In this document: positions 35,705 to 50,869 of the stretch, piece by piece
How positions within the stretch are numbered: the stretch's first letter is position 1
Layout: every line of letters begins with the position of its first letter
From: Adineta vaga
Lineage: Eukaryota; Rotifera
Length of the DNA: 64,000 nt
Assembly (NCBI GenBank): GCA_021613535.1
Contig: CP075496.1
Coordinates: forward strand, 1,612,001 to 1,676,000
Direction of reading: 5' to 3'
The notes under the pieces: generated by a model
The model's database searches: none
What the model was told of the DNA's origin: nothing
What the model saw: the letters and a program-made list of their open reading frames with translations, nothing else
Translations under genes and position numbers: made by a program

Positions 35705-38700
35705 ATGTTATTGGAATCTTTATGTAGTAGTAATCGTCGTTTATTATTTTTTCTTTACATATGTTATGGATATTTTTTTCAATGTATACATTCAATTACA
35801 ATTGCACATCAATTACAAATCAATATTTCACCACCAATCGCTACTAAACAAGAGAAAACTTTATGGATTGGTGGTAAATATATTTACATTTATCGATTAT
35901 TTTCTGAATTGAAAATAATTTTTTTCTTTCTCTTCAAAGGAATGTTTCCTCAAACAGGCGAATGGGCTGGTGGAGAAGCTGCTTTTCCTGCAGCTATTAA
36001 AGCATTAGATCAAATAAATCAACGCGAAGATATTTTACCCGGTTATTATTTAAATCTTTCTGCTTATGATACCAAAGTAAACAATTTTCTCGACTTAGAA
36101 AAACTTACATGAAAACTTCTTTCTTCTGATAGTGTTCAGCCGGTTTGGGTACAACAATTTTATATGAACTTCTCTATAACAAAACCTTTGGTAATGTAAA
36201 TAGTTCAATATTAATGTTACTTGGACCGGCCTGTAGTCCCGTTTCGACAGCTGTTGGTGAAGCCGCAAAAATGTGGAATTTAATCGTTCTTTCGTATGGC
36301 TCCAGTTCACCAGCTTTATCCAATCGAGCTCGTTTTCATACATTTTTTCGTACACATCCTCCTGCTACTTTACATAATCCAACTCGAATAAAATTTTTCG
36401 AATTATTCGCTTGGAAACGAATAGCAATTTTAATACAAACCGAAGAAGTTTGGCAATCGACAGCGGAAAATTTAGAAGTTCTTGCACGAAAACATAATGT
36501 TCATGTAAAATTGATAAAATTAAATGTCATCTCTTCATTCTTTTTTCTTCTTCTTTATATAGATTGCTGTTCGACAATTATTTGATAATGATCCTTCACA
36601 TGCAATTAGTAATTTACAAAAAGATGATATTCGAATCATCGTTGGATTATTCTATGAAGAAAAAGCAAGAAAAGTATTCTGTAAAGTATGTAAAATTCGT
36701 TTAAAGATTTTCGATTTTCGAGTATTTCTTTTCGTAGGCATATCAACAAAAATATTTTGGAGAAAGTTATGTTTGGTGGTTAATTGGTTGGTAAGTATTA
36801 TTTTATGAAAGAAATTGGAATTGAATTATGAATAAATTCAGGTATGCGGATAATTGGTTTTTAAAAATTGATGATATTGATTGTACAGCTGAACAAATGT
36901 CTCGTGCAGTTGAAGGACATTTTACGACAGAAATACAAATGTTAACTGATGCGAAAACACGAACAATATCTGGTTTAACAGCTCAAGAATTTATTACAGA
37001 TTTAAATACGACATTGAAACAATTATTTCCAAAGCAACCAATTGAATCTGTTGGAGGTTATGTAGAAGCACCGCTTGCTTATGATGCAACATGGGCATTA
37101 GCATTAGCTTTGAATCGATCATTAGGAAGAACAAATTTAGAAGAATGGAGTTATGGAAATGTCGATATGAAAGAAATTATGTATGAAAAGAAGAATTGAA
37201 GAAGAGGAAGAGAGAAAATATATTTTCCGTTCTCCTTTCAGGATGGATGATATGAAAAAAACGGACTTTTTTGGTGTTTCCGGTGCTGTGAAATTTGATG
37301 AACTCGGAAATCGTATGTCAAAAGTTGTTGTTGAACAACTTCGAAGTAAATTTCTTTGATTGTTTTTTTGTTTGATTTTTCTCTAAATAAAACTCTATTT
37401 AGATGGTTTTTATCATCGTTTAGCTCGATTTGATGCGGAAAAAGGCTCAATTGAATGGTTAAATGGTGAAGAATCAGATGGTAGTCGATGTTGGAATTAC
37501 AAACATAATTACTCTTCAAGTAGATCTTTCTTTTTTTTTCTTTTCTATGAATTCAAACAATATATTTATCTTTTTAGATCATGAAAAACGTCGTTTAGCT
37601 CCCTATGATCAAATGCAAATATCCAATAAAGTTTTAGAAATCTCTCGAACATTATATTTAACAATGAGTTGTTTTGCAGCACTTGGTTTACTCTTTTCTT
37701 TTGTTTGTCTTGTATTAAATATTGTTTATCGAAAGCGAAAGTAAGATCAGAGCACAAGATTTTTTTCCATATTTAATTTCATTCTTTAGATTTATTTGGC
37801 AATCGAAACCTATGTATAATAATTGTGCGTTGATTGGAGGAATTATTTGTTTAGCTGATGTATTTTTACTTGGTGCGGATAGTCAAACAGATAATCCAAC
37901 ACGATTTGTTAAACTCTGTCAAGTAGGAAATACAATTAATTGGAATTGAAAGGATAAATTTTGTTTTTCTGTAGTTAAAAGGTTCACTTTTAGCAGCAGG
38001 ATTTTCTATATGTTATGGTGGTTTATTAGCGAAACTTGTTCGAACATATCTTCTATCAACAAAGAAAACGATCGTAAGATTTCTTTTCATTTTCATTACG
38101 ATTATATTGATCAAAGATTTCACTTTTATAGAATCCTATTTGGTCAATGTGTGAACTTTTTATAATCGTTGGAAGTTTATTATTAATTGACTTAATTGTC
38201 TTTGTCATTTGGCATATAAAAGATCCATTAGTGTTTACATCTGAACCTACGGGTGATAGTTCAATATTGAATGATGTGAAAACTGTTTTTAAACTTCAAC
38301 AATGTCGATCAAAACAAAATATGATTTGGATTGGATTACTCTATTCAATCAAAGGTATTTTAATTGTTATTGGAATTTATTTAAGTTATGAAACTCGTGC
38401 AAGTAAACTTGAAATGATTAATGATGCACATCTAGTTCGAATGTGTACTTATAATATATTTGTAAGTAAAAGATAAAGAATTCTTGACAAAATTCTCTTA
38501 ACTTTTATCGTTTTTATAAAAGATCGTTTGTTTAATTTCGGCTTCATTAACATTGATTATTGAACGAAATCAAGATGCTGATTTTGCTTTTGCATCAATT
38601 GCGATTATACTTTGCTGTTTTGTTTCATTTGGTTTAATTTTTCTTCCGAAAATTCTTTGTCTTATTCGTGGTCGTGATCAATCACTTTCGTCAATCGATG

Positions 38701-39179
38701 ATAAAGATCATGCAACATCGAATTCTACAACAGCTGGTCATGGTTCAAATTCAACAACACAACAATTAAGTAGTGAAGATGAAGAAAAACATCGAAAATT
38801 AATCGCAGAAAACGAACAATTAAGAGCGTTGATTGCTGAACGTGAAGCACGAGTGAATGAATTAATTGAAAAATTAAAACAACATGGAAGTAATATTGTT
38901 ATACGTGATGTTCAACGATTTACAACAAATCCAAATTCTGGTCCAACATCAGCTAATCATGATGGTGAATCAACTGGATTGATTGATTCAACTGCGTATG
39001 TTATGCGACGTCGATCAACATTTGCCAATCCAATTACATTGAGTACACATCTATCAAATACGGCTATATCGACAACAACAACATCGGTCACAGGCAAAGT
39101 TGTTGAAGTACCTACGGAAATGAATCATATTGATCCGAAACATTCCTCAACATCATCTTATCGAGAATCAGTTTGTTGA
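35705..39179 (+). CDS. GABBR1: Metabotropic GABA-B receptor subunit 1
   Basis: About 13 exons. A signal peptide (first about 30 residues, [16 protein letters not shown]) precedes a Venus-flytrap domain with [109 protein letters not shown] and [17 protein letters not shown]. Seven membrane helices follow (from about 37,650), with [12 protein letters not shown] and [11 protein letters not shown] coiled-coil tail comes next ([21 protein letters not shown]), like the one that pairs the two subunits in vertebrates. The match is closer to subunit 1 than subunit 2 ([19 protein letters not shown]). It couples GABA to Gi/o signalling at synapses. All splice joins I checked are in phase. Confidence 0.93.
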
Positions 39180-40192
39180 AATGAAGAAGACGAAGACGAA
39201 GAATTCTGTATTAAAAAAAAACACGAAGTTTATTTTTTCTTTCTTTGATTGTTTCCTATTTGTATTTATATTATCTGTTGAGTGTATGTTAATGAATGAA
39301 ATAATATCTTATTGGAGAAAAACATGACTTTTTTATTTGGAAGAAAATGTAAATTCTTTCGATGAGAATTATTTCTATCTTAATTCAGTTCGATAGTTAT
39401 TCATTATTGAATAATCGAGTAGTTTCCGACAGAATTGCTTTGATTAAGAAAGGAAGTATTGGTAAGTGCAAGACTTTTCCAATTATGGAAAATATAAAGG
39501 TTCTCTGGTAGATAGAAAAACTACATAACATCGCTAATTCTATGTGAATATTGATCACATTTGTCAACATTCTCATCTCATGTGAAGATTATCATCTGCA
39601 GATATATGAGAATATTTTTTAGAGCGAAATTTTGCTTGCGCCATCTATTGAAAGATAATTTCATATTTTGATGGATAATCGATAATGATTTTGGAAAAAA
39701 AAGACAATCGTAATTGAAAATAAAATGAAAATTTCATGCAGATTCTTATACTGGTTTGAAATATCTACCATTGAGAATGTAATCAATCGGTGTACATGCA
39801 TGCTGAGTTTATACATACAAGCAGACGAACGAATATGTGATTTGATTGTCAAGCAAACAGATTTGTTATTTAGTATGACTCATTAGTTATCTTTCTGTGT
39901 ACGATAAAAGAATTCGTAGTTTTCTATCTTTAATAAACAATTGTTGAAATCAATCTATCGATAATTTGATTAACTTAGTCGCGAAAATCAATACAATTAG
40001 ATTTCTATTCGTTGTTCTTTACCTAGTGTCTTTCTCATTTAGTTCAGATTTTCGACTGAGTGGATTAAAGATGCAAAAAGATTAGACGATTGTTAATTCA
40101 TTATATAGATAAAACGTGTCTATGCATTTATTTTCATCGAATATTGACTTGTTTTTTTTAGAATTATATGTAAATAAAATCATTCCTCAACA
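39180..40192. other. Spacer between GABA-B receptor and kinesin light chain
   Basis: AT-rich; holds the 3' flank of one gene and the promoter of the next. The last bases before the ATG follow a TTTTTTTAG acceptor-like site at 40,153-40,161, so the kinesin light chain may have a 5' untranslated exon upstream. Confidence 0.5.
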
Positions 40193-41974
<1,782 letters not shown>

Positions 41975-43374
41975 GATTCTCCTTTTTCTTTTCTGTACCT
42001 TTTAACCAATTTGAACAGTGGAAGCTTTTTTGATTTACCATCTAAAATTTGCTTTTTTTCTAAAAGAAAACAAATCTTTCATGTTCCTTTTTAAACTTTT
42101 TGCAAATTTTCTTTCTAATTTTTCATTTACTCTAGTTTCTCTCATCTGCTATGTATATGTTCATTGTATCGAAAGCTATAAGCAGTTTAAATAAACAGAA
42201 AACTCATTAGATTTTTAATAATTCATCGATTAAATATATATAGAACTGATTAGTAAACCAATATTCTTCCTTCTCATTAACACAGAACGTGATAAATTAG
42301 CATCATTGGGAATTAATTGACATTATTATAATCTATCGAAGTACATATGATATCAATCTAATCAGCAAATAAGATTCAATCGTAAAAAACATAACTCAAA
42401 GATCATATCATAGACATAACAAGACACCAAACAAAACAAATACCGGTCTCGTTCTATATCTATGCCCATAGAGATAATTCATTAAATACGATGAAATATT
42501 TATTAATCTATTGACAGACATTAGTTATCAACGATAATATACATCGTAAATCACTTGAGAGGTATGACTATTTGATCATCAAACATTCAATATAAGATCG
42601 AAAATTGTGCTGAAACAATTGTTGAATGACATTGCTCGACAAAATTCATGAATGAAAAAGAAAGAAAACTAGAATAATTTTCATCGAATGTTTTTCTGTT
42701 ATGTATATATACATATACAAAGACGCCTTCATAGCGTTTATACGTTTTTCTCTTAGCTCTCTTTGATACATACAAAGAAAGAATAAATCGTCGTATGAAA
42801 GACATACAAAACGAATAGATAGAAGAGAAACAAAAGTATACAGATACTCACATACATATATATTAGAAGTTCAATCATGTCATCACACAAGAAGAAGAAG
42901 AAGAAGAAATCCAACAACGAAACAAGAACATGTTGACTTTCAATGTCAAAATAGATATAATAAGTATGTACAAAGAAAGAAAGAAACAAAAAAAGCAAAG
43001 AGAATATTCATATTAAGTTGGCATATGTTTTTCCAGTTGAAATCAAGACGAAAAACGAGCAAGAAAAAGAAAACAAGAGAAAAATAAACGAAAAGAAAAG
43101 AAAAAAGAAGAAAAAAACGAAACTGTTCGATGAAAATAAAATCAAATGAAACGAAAAGAACAGAAGAAGCACGGAATGGTCTTGACTCTTTCTCTTTCAT
43201 TTTTTTTTATCAGACCTACAAAATACAATGAAAAATACACGTACATAGAGATGATTGGATTCTTTTTCTACACAACGATTGATCACCGGTGCATTGAAAA
43301 CAAGCTTATTGCATAAGCATCATATCTCCTGATGAGATTTTCTTCTTATCAATAAGTATACAAACATAATTTCA
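41975..43374. other. Spacer between KLC and the Ser/Thr-rich gene
   Basis: Convergent 3' ends on both sides. AT-rich with GAAAAG-type purine runs at 42,890-43,130. Open frames here are low-complexity. No gene seen. Confidence 0.5.
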
Positions 43375-46074
43375 CTATCGTTCTTTAATTCTTCGTGTTG
43401 GTGTTGAAGATACATTTGTTATTGATGTTGATATGGGTAATTTCGAAGTCGAACATATCTCTCGTAAAGTATTTCCATGATCAAGTAGATTAACAAGTAA
43501 TGTGGAGATTTGAGTTAATTGTTCACAAAAATAACGATGCCGTTGAATATTACTCTAAAATAAAGATGAAAAATGTTTTGTTTGTCAAAATCAAGGAAGG
43601 AATGTATGTTATGTACTTCAAGTAAATCTCCGATTGTATTACGTATGGAGTGATCATTGATATTAAGTTGATCTAATAATTGACTTATATCGGTTAAATT
43701 ATTTTGTGTTGTTTGTTCATCATTTGTCTAGAATAAAAGAAGATTTCAATAGATAATTGTGTTTTTTTTCTCTTTGCATTCTATTTAATTACCAAATCTG
43801 TTAGGTATGTAGCTAATCGATCGATACGCCATGATGCCCATGGTTGTGTTAATTTTTTTCGTATTGTTTCTAAACTTCTCACAGGTACAGTTCGTTTTGG
43901 ATCTTAGAAAAACGAAATATTCAAACACGATTTCTTTCAATAGAAGAAATAATTACTCGTTCGAATAATATCCGAATATTTTTCATAATGATTTATTTTC
44001 GGTTTCCAGGAAAATCTTGACAGAAGTGTATTCATTGGTTGTGAACGAGATTTGGTTGCAATCCATCGAATACCTGTTCGTTTATCAACATAGAAGAAAT
44101 CTAAATAAGCAAAAATGAGACATTTTTCTTGACAAATTTTCATCAAACCTTGTGATAATCGTCGAAGTAATTCATCATTGATAACTTCCGTTGATGAATC
44201 ATCGACACGTATTGTTTCTTGTTTAATATTATTATAATTGATTAATTTTGTTTCGTCGGAATTTTTTCTTTGGACACGTTTTTTTCGCATATGATTACTT
44301 GAAAGTATTGCTGCTGCAGCTAATTCTGCTGATGAACGTTTTTTTGAAATAATGATACCTGATGTATCAATAGCGATGGATGAAGGTAGAGCCGGAGGAG
44401 GATTAGGTGTTGTATTCTCGATGGAAATTTTTGATGAAGATTTATGTCGAGATTTGCGAAGTTTTTTTCCTGATGATGACGACGAGGAAGAATCAAACTG
44501 TTCGTAATGAGCAATTTTAGTAGGTGGTTCGGATAGAGATACTTGTTCACTAGGAAAAAAAAGAAAAACCCATTCGTGAAAATATTGATTAATTGAAGAA
44601 GGAAAATTGAGTTTACTCTTCGGGTAATTTATGTTTTTTAGTTGTTGTTGGTAATACGGATGAAATTTGTTGAGTTGAAGGTTGTAGAGGAAGACGAGTA
44701 CGATTTTTAATAGAAGTTTTATTATGATGAACTAAAAAAGAAAGAATTATAAGAAATCTATTGTTTTATTTTTAATTACTATTTCTCATTAGAGTTGAAT
44801 CATTTAGTTTATCATCTGTTTGTATATCACGAATAGTTGTTGTCGTTATTGAATGATTATTATTATTATTATGATCCATTGAACGTTGTGTTGTTGCTAT
44901 TCGAACTGATGATGGTGTAGGATAGAAATTCGATAATTGTACTGAATTAATCGAATCTGAATTTGATGTTTGTGGTAATAAAGACATATGAATGACTGTT
45001 TGATGACCAGAATCTATGAAAAGATATTTGATAGAATAGAAAAAGAAAGAAAAATGATATTTTACCCGAAGTTTTCGTAGTTAAAAGTGGATTTTCTGTT
45101 GATGTTGGTGATGATAAATTTGAATGTTCATTTGAAGATATGAGATGAACGGGTCTTGAAAGCATCTTTGCTGAAACTGTAAGTTGATGAAAAGAAGAGA
45201 AAAACAAAAGGTGTGTAATTTCAATAAAAATGTTATTTACGAATTTTTGTTGTAGATTGTTGTGGCCAAATATTTGAAGTGGAATTTTGTTGAATAACTA
45301 ATTTCGGTGTGACAGAATTTGATGATGAAGAAGAATTAGTTACTAATGGTTGAACAAGTGTGACACGACTTTTCGATAGAAATGATGTTTTTGTGGAATT
45401 TTTTCCATCCGAATTATTATTCGAAAGATCATTTGTGGAAGAGATTAATGTTTGAATTTTAGGTGAAGTTGTTCCAGGTGGAATTAGAGTCACCAGTGAT
45501 GATGAACTTCCTGATGAATTGGTTTGTTGTGAATTAAGAATATAAGTTTTTGATGCTGAATATCCTCCATTTGTTGTTGGTGTAGAAGTTTTATCAAGAA
45601 ATTGAAATTGTAATGCTGTTGGTGGAGAGGATTTACCTGTAGTTGGTGCAACTAAACGAATGGATGATGGTGTTGAAGATGTCGATGAATGTCGAAGAGA
45701 TGATCCAAGATTTTTATTTGAACTATCAGGATGTGTTTCAGCTAAGAAATCAAGACAAAGAAGGTTTTACTTTGCATTATTCAAATGAAATAACATACGA
45801 AGAGATAGTTTTTTAACAATAGATACTGGATTTGCCATACTGGACATTGATATTGTTGGTAAAAGTGGTTTTGGATGCTGAAAAATCAATGAAATCAACT
45901 AAATTCTTTTCGAAAATGAACTAAAAAAGATGAACAAACCAGTTTTAAACCGGAATAAATCAGTGTAGTCGGTAATGAAGTTGAACACTCTGTTTCGTTC
46001 GATAATTGTTGTTGTTGATCGTTTAAGACATCACTCTGCATTGATAATCGATGTGAACATACGCGTACTGTCAT
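43375..46074 (-). CDS. Ser/Thr/Gln-rich protein with conserved C-terminal region, unknown
   Basis: About ten exons on the minus strand. I start it at 46074 (MTVRVCSHRL) because the frame is closed upstream in the nearest leader exon (about 46,187-46,250). The first two thirds are low-complexity Ser, Thr, Asn and Gln with short conserved-looking islands (HPKPLLPTISMSSMANPVS). The C-terminal 260 or so residues look folded: a basic RKKRVQRKNSDETK patch, LLRRLSQGLMKICQEKC, YLDFFYVDKRTGIRWIATK, PKRTVPVRSLETIRKKLTQP, WASWRIDRLATYL and SNIQRHRYFCEQL. There is no signal peptide. The layout suggests a nuclear or scaffold protein, but I do not recognise a family. Ends with TAG at 43375-43377. Confidence 0.6.
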
Positions 46075-47860
46075 AAACAACAGTGAAACTAAAAATTATT
46101 ATTCAAATAAATCATTATTTATCCGAAGAAAAAAATTTATCAAATAAATATATATATAAAGAGAGAAAAAGCAGCAACAACCTACCCCAGGAGTACGACG
46201 ACGACGTCTTTTAGCTACATATGCGAAGAAAGCGAGGAGATTTTTTTTTCATTCTCCTTCTTTGCGTTTTTTTTCTTCTTCTTCTTCTTCTATCCCGTTT
46301 TGCCGATCTATCAAAAGGTTCGGTGTTCGACTCTCGTTCTTTTTTTCCTTCTTTCTTTGCTTTACATTCGAGCTCGGCACACCAGTAACGGCGGTAGCTA
46401 TCGTCTACATATATACACACTAATGACAATCTCGGGCATCATGCGTTTGTGTGTTGAGACATGCCTGACCTACATGAAATTGCAAGTTGATTGGCTGAAA
46501 GGAACGATGTAGGAAGAAAAAGATTTGACAACGTACGAAGAAAAAAAAGAAACGGAACACAATAAAAAAATATTACATCGATATGATTGTATTCTCTTTT
46601 GATGAGATATAACATTGATATTCATTCATTCATTCATTCATTAAGGTAAAAATATGAGAGCATGAATTGCTTCTGTGATCAGTTTATTAATATAAATTTG
46701 ATGATTTAGCAAACGAAGGAAAGAGAAAAGAAAAACGAATGAAATCTTGTTTAAGAGTTTTTTTTTGGTCAAACAATTCGATATTCAACGAAGAGAGGAT
46801 AAAAATAAGTACAATCTTTTTTCTTCTTATCGTCTTTACGAACACTTGCTTTTATCCTGTTCGACGTTATTCACTCGAAACTAAACAGATATGACAAGAA
46901 ATATCTACATATACAAAAGAAAAACAAAGAATAAAAATGATGAAATAAATTTAGTTGATCATTAATTTTTAAATGAATATTTCAAAGAAAAGAGTTAAAA
47001 ACAAATCAGCTCTATTTTCATAATCGAAAATGATTTGGTTAAAAAGCAATAATTGATACTTACGAATGATAAGAACAAGACAAGGATATCGTCCTATTGA
47101 TTCAATAATACCAATAACATCAAGAAAATTTTTTTCATATAAATCTAAATTATGCTTTTATTTCTTCGTTTAAATATAGTAACTAGATGTTAGACAGCTT
47201 TCTAGCGTGTATATAATAACCTTACGGATGTAAATAGTATAACAAACAAAACAACAATTTACTTACGTCATGAAAAAAATATTCCTATTGGTTATTGACA
47301 AAGTGCATTTAAATAATGCATCAATGCAGTTACGAAATTAAATTTATCAAGCGACATCAGTTTTACGATATCTCAATCGAATAATGATGAATTTTATTGT
47401 TGAAATAGAAAAATAGAGAGAGAAAAGAAAACCTTTATTCTTTTTCAAGGTAACAACACCAGAAATATTTTGATCGATAAATTATTTCCCTTGGGTCTCA
47501 CATTCACATCGTTGATCAAACATTCATCAGCTAATCTTCGCTTAAATTTTCTCTTTGAAAAACAAAAAAACGAGAAATTCAAAGTTTTTATTAATGATAA
47601 CAACCAGGAAAGATAAAGAATGATAGAGATTCTTCAAATAGAAACTCTAGATACGTAAATTTATAATTGAATATGTCAAAGCACGTTCAATATTCGTCAA
47701 CGTAAGGTTTACTCATTCTAATTGAGAAATACTAAAACTATCAGTGATATAACAGAATATTCTAATTAACATATGAATAAATGTTTGAGTCGATATGAAA
47801 AGAGAGCCATCTGTTCATTGTCAGATTTATTTATAAAAAAGAAGAAAGAGAAAAGAATCC
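46075..47860. other. Upstream region of the Ser/Thr-rich gene
   Basis: A probable 5' untranslated exon (about 46,187-46,250, minus strand) ends in a GTAGGT donor and is matched by an acceptor at about 46,094. A further exon-like piece at about 47,062-47,135 (minus) reads LYEKNFLDVIGIIESIGRYP and ends in a GTAAGT donor; see findings. The rest is AT-rich spacer without a gene. Confidence 0.45.
46621..46642. repeat. TTCA tetranucleotide microsatellite
   Basis: Five to six TTCA units. Confidence 0.85.
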
Positions 47861-48707
47861 CTATTTGAGAAGTTTTAAACTCATTTTATCATTAAAACCT
47901 AAAGTATGAAGAGTTTTTTCGAAATTTTCAAGTGATACTGTTGAATGAGGTTGATCTTTTGTAAATTCTCCAACAACTTTCTCGGCAATAATCATTGCTT
48001 CATCATCACTAATTTTACCAACCTAAACGAACAAAATTTCTCTATTAGAAAAAGGAAATCATTAAAATTTTACCATCATTTTCAAAATTTCTCGGACATC
48101 TTCTGTTGATAAACGTCCATCATGATCTACATCATACATCTGAAGAAAATTTTAATGATAAAATAAATGAGTTTCTATGTTTATATCATACTCGAAATAT
48201 AAACTTGATCTTTCGTGTTCTTCCATTATCATTTGGACAATATCTGATAGATTCCAGATCAGTTTTATTTGTTGATGTTATTGTCTGAGCTGATGATCGA
48301 CGTCGTTGATTACGACTGTTTCTTTCTCGTTGAGCAAATGTACTCATAAAATCAACAAACTGACCAAATGTTAATTTACCACCTGAACCGAAATCTTCGA
48401 AAATAACTTTAATTAATCGTGGAGCAATAGGATTTGCACTGAATTTTGGTACACGTCCTAAATCATCGGCATCTAAATATCCTTTATATCCTTTAGCATC
48501 GCCGCGACCATCACGATCAAGCTCGTAAAAACGAGTCCAAAGAGAACAAATTTGTCGTTTGGAAAGACCTAAAAAATTGAGAAGAAGAAAAAAAAAGATC
48601 AAAATCATTCAACGTCAAAATTTTCCTTCTATTCTATGTCACTTACCTGTATTAAAAGTAATTTCATCGACATCAATTGTGTCAGGAACTGATGCTGTTG
48701 CTCCCAT
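47861..48707 (-). CDS. Calcineurin-B homologous (CHP-like) EF-hand protein
   Basis: Four exons (48647-48707, 48192-48568, 48074-48139, 47861-48022) give 221 residues; CHP1 has 195. It begins MGATASVP, a likely N-myristoylation site. The order follows CHP: LSKRQICSLWTRFYELD (EF1), ANPIAPRLIKVIFEDF and FGQFVDFMSTFAQRE (EF2 region), KIKFIFRMYDVDHDGRLSTEDV (EF3), MMVGKISDDEAMIIAEKVV, and the C-terminal NDKMSLKLLK. Only EF3 has a full calcium loop (D-V-D-H-D-G-R-L). EF1 carries an insertion with three Gly-Tyr/Lys-Gly steps and probably does not bind calcium in the normal way. CHPs bind the tails of Na+/H+ exchangers and regulate their trafficking. Calcineurin B itself is a less likely alternative. 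Confidence 0.78.
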
Positions 48708-50869
48708 CCGGTTTTTTTATATACCAGATAAACTCACGCACGCGTTTAGATGAAACTAGATCTTTTTGATTTAACTTTTTTTATATGATGAGATGTGTTA
48801 GAACAGGAAAAAGTATCTTTTCTTTCTTCTTCTTCTTCGTTTAAATGTTAAAACATAGTCTGAAAAAAGAAATGAAACCTAGTATTGTTGATTTTCGCTT
48901 TGAAATCATACGAAACGATTTGTTTAGTCATTCTTGTCATTACTGATTTGATTTATGAAGTATGTATCGATGTGTAAAGAAAACGAGAAGGAGAAGAAAT
49001 CAGGTTGCTTTTCTTGTAAAAGAAATAAGTAATTTACGAGCGAAGAGAGAGAGAGAGAAAAAAGAAAAGAACAGTAATGAAAGCATATTCCCATGGTTAG
49101 AATTATAATAATAAAAAAAAAGGGGGAAAAGAAAATACATACCATTTTAGATTTGACTACAAAACAAAGAAATTTAAGTAAAGAGAAGATAGACATGTCC
49201 GTCAAATTGACATATCTCTCTTGAGAAGTACGACAATGTTATTATTCTTTCTTGATTATATCCACAAGGAAAAATTTGTCTGTTGAATGTACGCATGACG
49301 AAGGAAGTAGCAAAGAAAATGATGGCTTTTCTCTCTCGTTTTTATCTTTCTCTAAATATATGTGTATGTGAATTAAGGGAATACAAGAGATAGAAGCAAA
49401 GCCCAGATGACAATCCATTGAACGTCGAATATAAATGCTGTTTCTTCTCTTTTCTGCTTTTCTTTAACTGAACACATGAGCATAGGGAGAAAGAGAAGAA
49501 GAAACTAATGCAATAATAAAGAAAAATGAGTAGTTACACGTTGTCATGTAGCCTAATCGCAGTTACTAGTTGCCCACACACATACACACAACATCAGAAA
49601 AGATGAAGGATGTATGTAATCAATCGTATAATGACCCATAATGATTAAGCGTTGTGGATGAAGAAAAAGAAGAAAAAAAAACAAGCGACATACATTATCA
49701 GCTGCCATAATCATAATAAAAAAAAGTACCGAAATATTTGTCAGCACTGCACTTTGACAATCTTGTATTCGACTTTGTCATTTCCAAGGCTTATTGACTG
49801 GAAAAAGGATAACCAGTGATATTTTTGTCCGTTCTCTATGAATTTATTGTATATACACCGGATATTATCGAATGCAGATTAAGATCATATTTCCAATACA
49901 GATGTTGCAAGTTAGTCATTGAGGTAATCAGAAAATTTTGCTATGTTTCTATTTGCATATGAAATCAAATTTCAGGAATTATCATCAACTTTCATGGCTG
50001 AAAAAAGTCAGAAATTATATTTCATCAATACCAAACTCATCAATCATAAAATAAGCAACAATGAAATATTATCACGGACATTTTTTTGACTTAGTCATAT
50101 GATTGGATACACCGTCAGAATGGAATCTTTACAAAGAAATTTGCTTCTATCTATCATTAGATAATACAATGATTGAATTCCATATTGAATTCTTTCATCA
50201 TATTCATAATTTTAGCATTTTTCTCAAAAATATATCAGACAAGTTTTGCAGTTGGTCATTGACAATCTGAGTATCTTTTATTCTCTTTTCTATTTATAAC
50301 TTCGATCAAAATTAGTCAATGACAAGTTTATCAACAATAACTAAGTATTGGTTTTCAATTTTATTCAACATTATGACTAATACGAGAAGGTATTTATTTG
50401 AATTGGAAGATTCTTTCTTGACAAAATCAAATCTCTCTCTAATATTATTGCCATTTGTTACTGATAGAAGAAATAATATTTTCTTTTATTTCTTTTCTTC
50501 TTAAAACACACGTATAGAAAAAAACACAAATAATTTCAAAGAAAAAGAGAAATGAGTAATTCATCCACCTTTTCAAACTCCACTACCTACTAAACATTTT
50601 TAATGTTGATAAAAAAGCGTCATAAAGTATACGTCATTCAATCATATATAAAACGAATGTTTTCATGTTGGAATATTTTGTTAAAGAATTACTTCCCTGG
50701 AAATTCGATGTAAATTCTGCAATAAAAAAACGAATTTATGCTTAGTATATAAGAAAAATCTCCATTATTCATAAACCTATACATTACAAGTATATTTCTC
50801 TCTCTTTTTTCATTCTGACACACACTCTTGAACAACAATCCACATCAGAACATTTCTTCCTTTCCTGTC
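48708..50869. other. Intergenic, no gene seen
   Basis: About 2.2 kb between divergent genes (EF-hand protein and isoprenoid synthase). CTT/AAG low-complexity patches; open frames on both strands are rich in Phe and Leu and look spurious. Confidence 0.5.

Noticed and set aside
42587-43200. Three minus-strand Phe-rich frames
   Set aside because: Arise from GAAAAG-type purine runs on the plus strand; no signal of selection.
44320-44550. Minus-strand frame of 76 residues
   Set aside because: Wrong frame of an exon of the Ser/Thr-rich gene; the correct frame continues into the next exons.
46310-46340. GGTGTTCGACTC, resembling a tRNA T-loop
   Set aside because: No acceptor stem, D-loop or anticodon arm can be folded around it.
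47000-50500. Possible missed multi-exon gene in the long spacer
   Set aside because: Looked for exon-sized open blocks between pyrimidine-rich acceptors and GTAAG donors; only the single piece at 47.06-47.14 kb was plausible.
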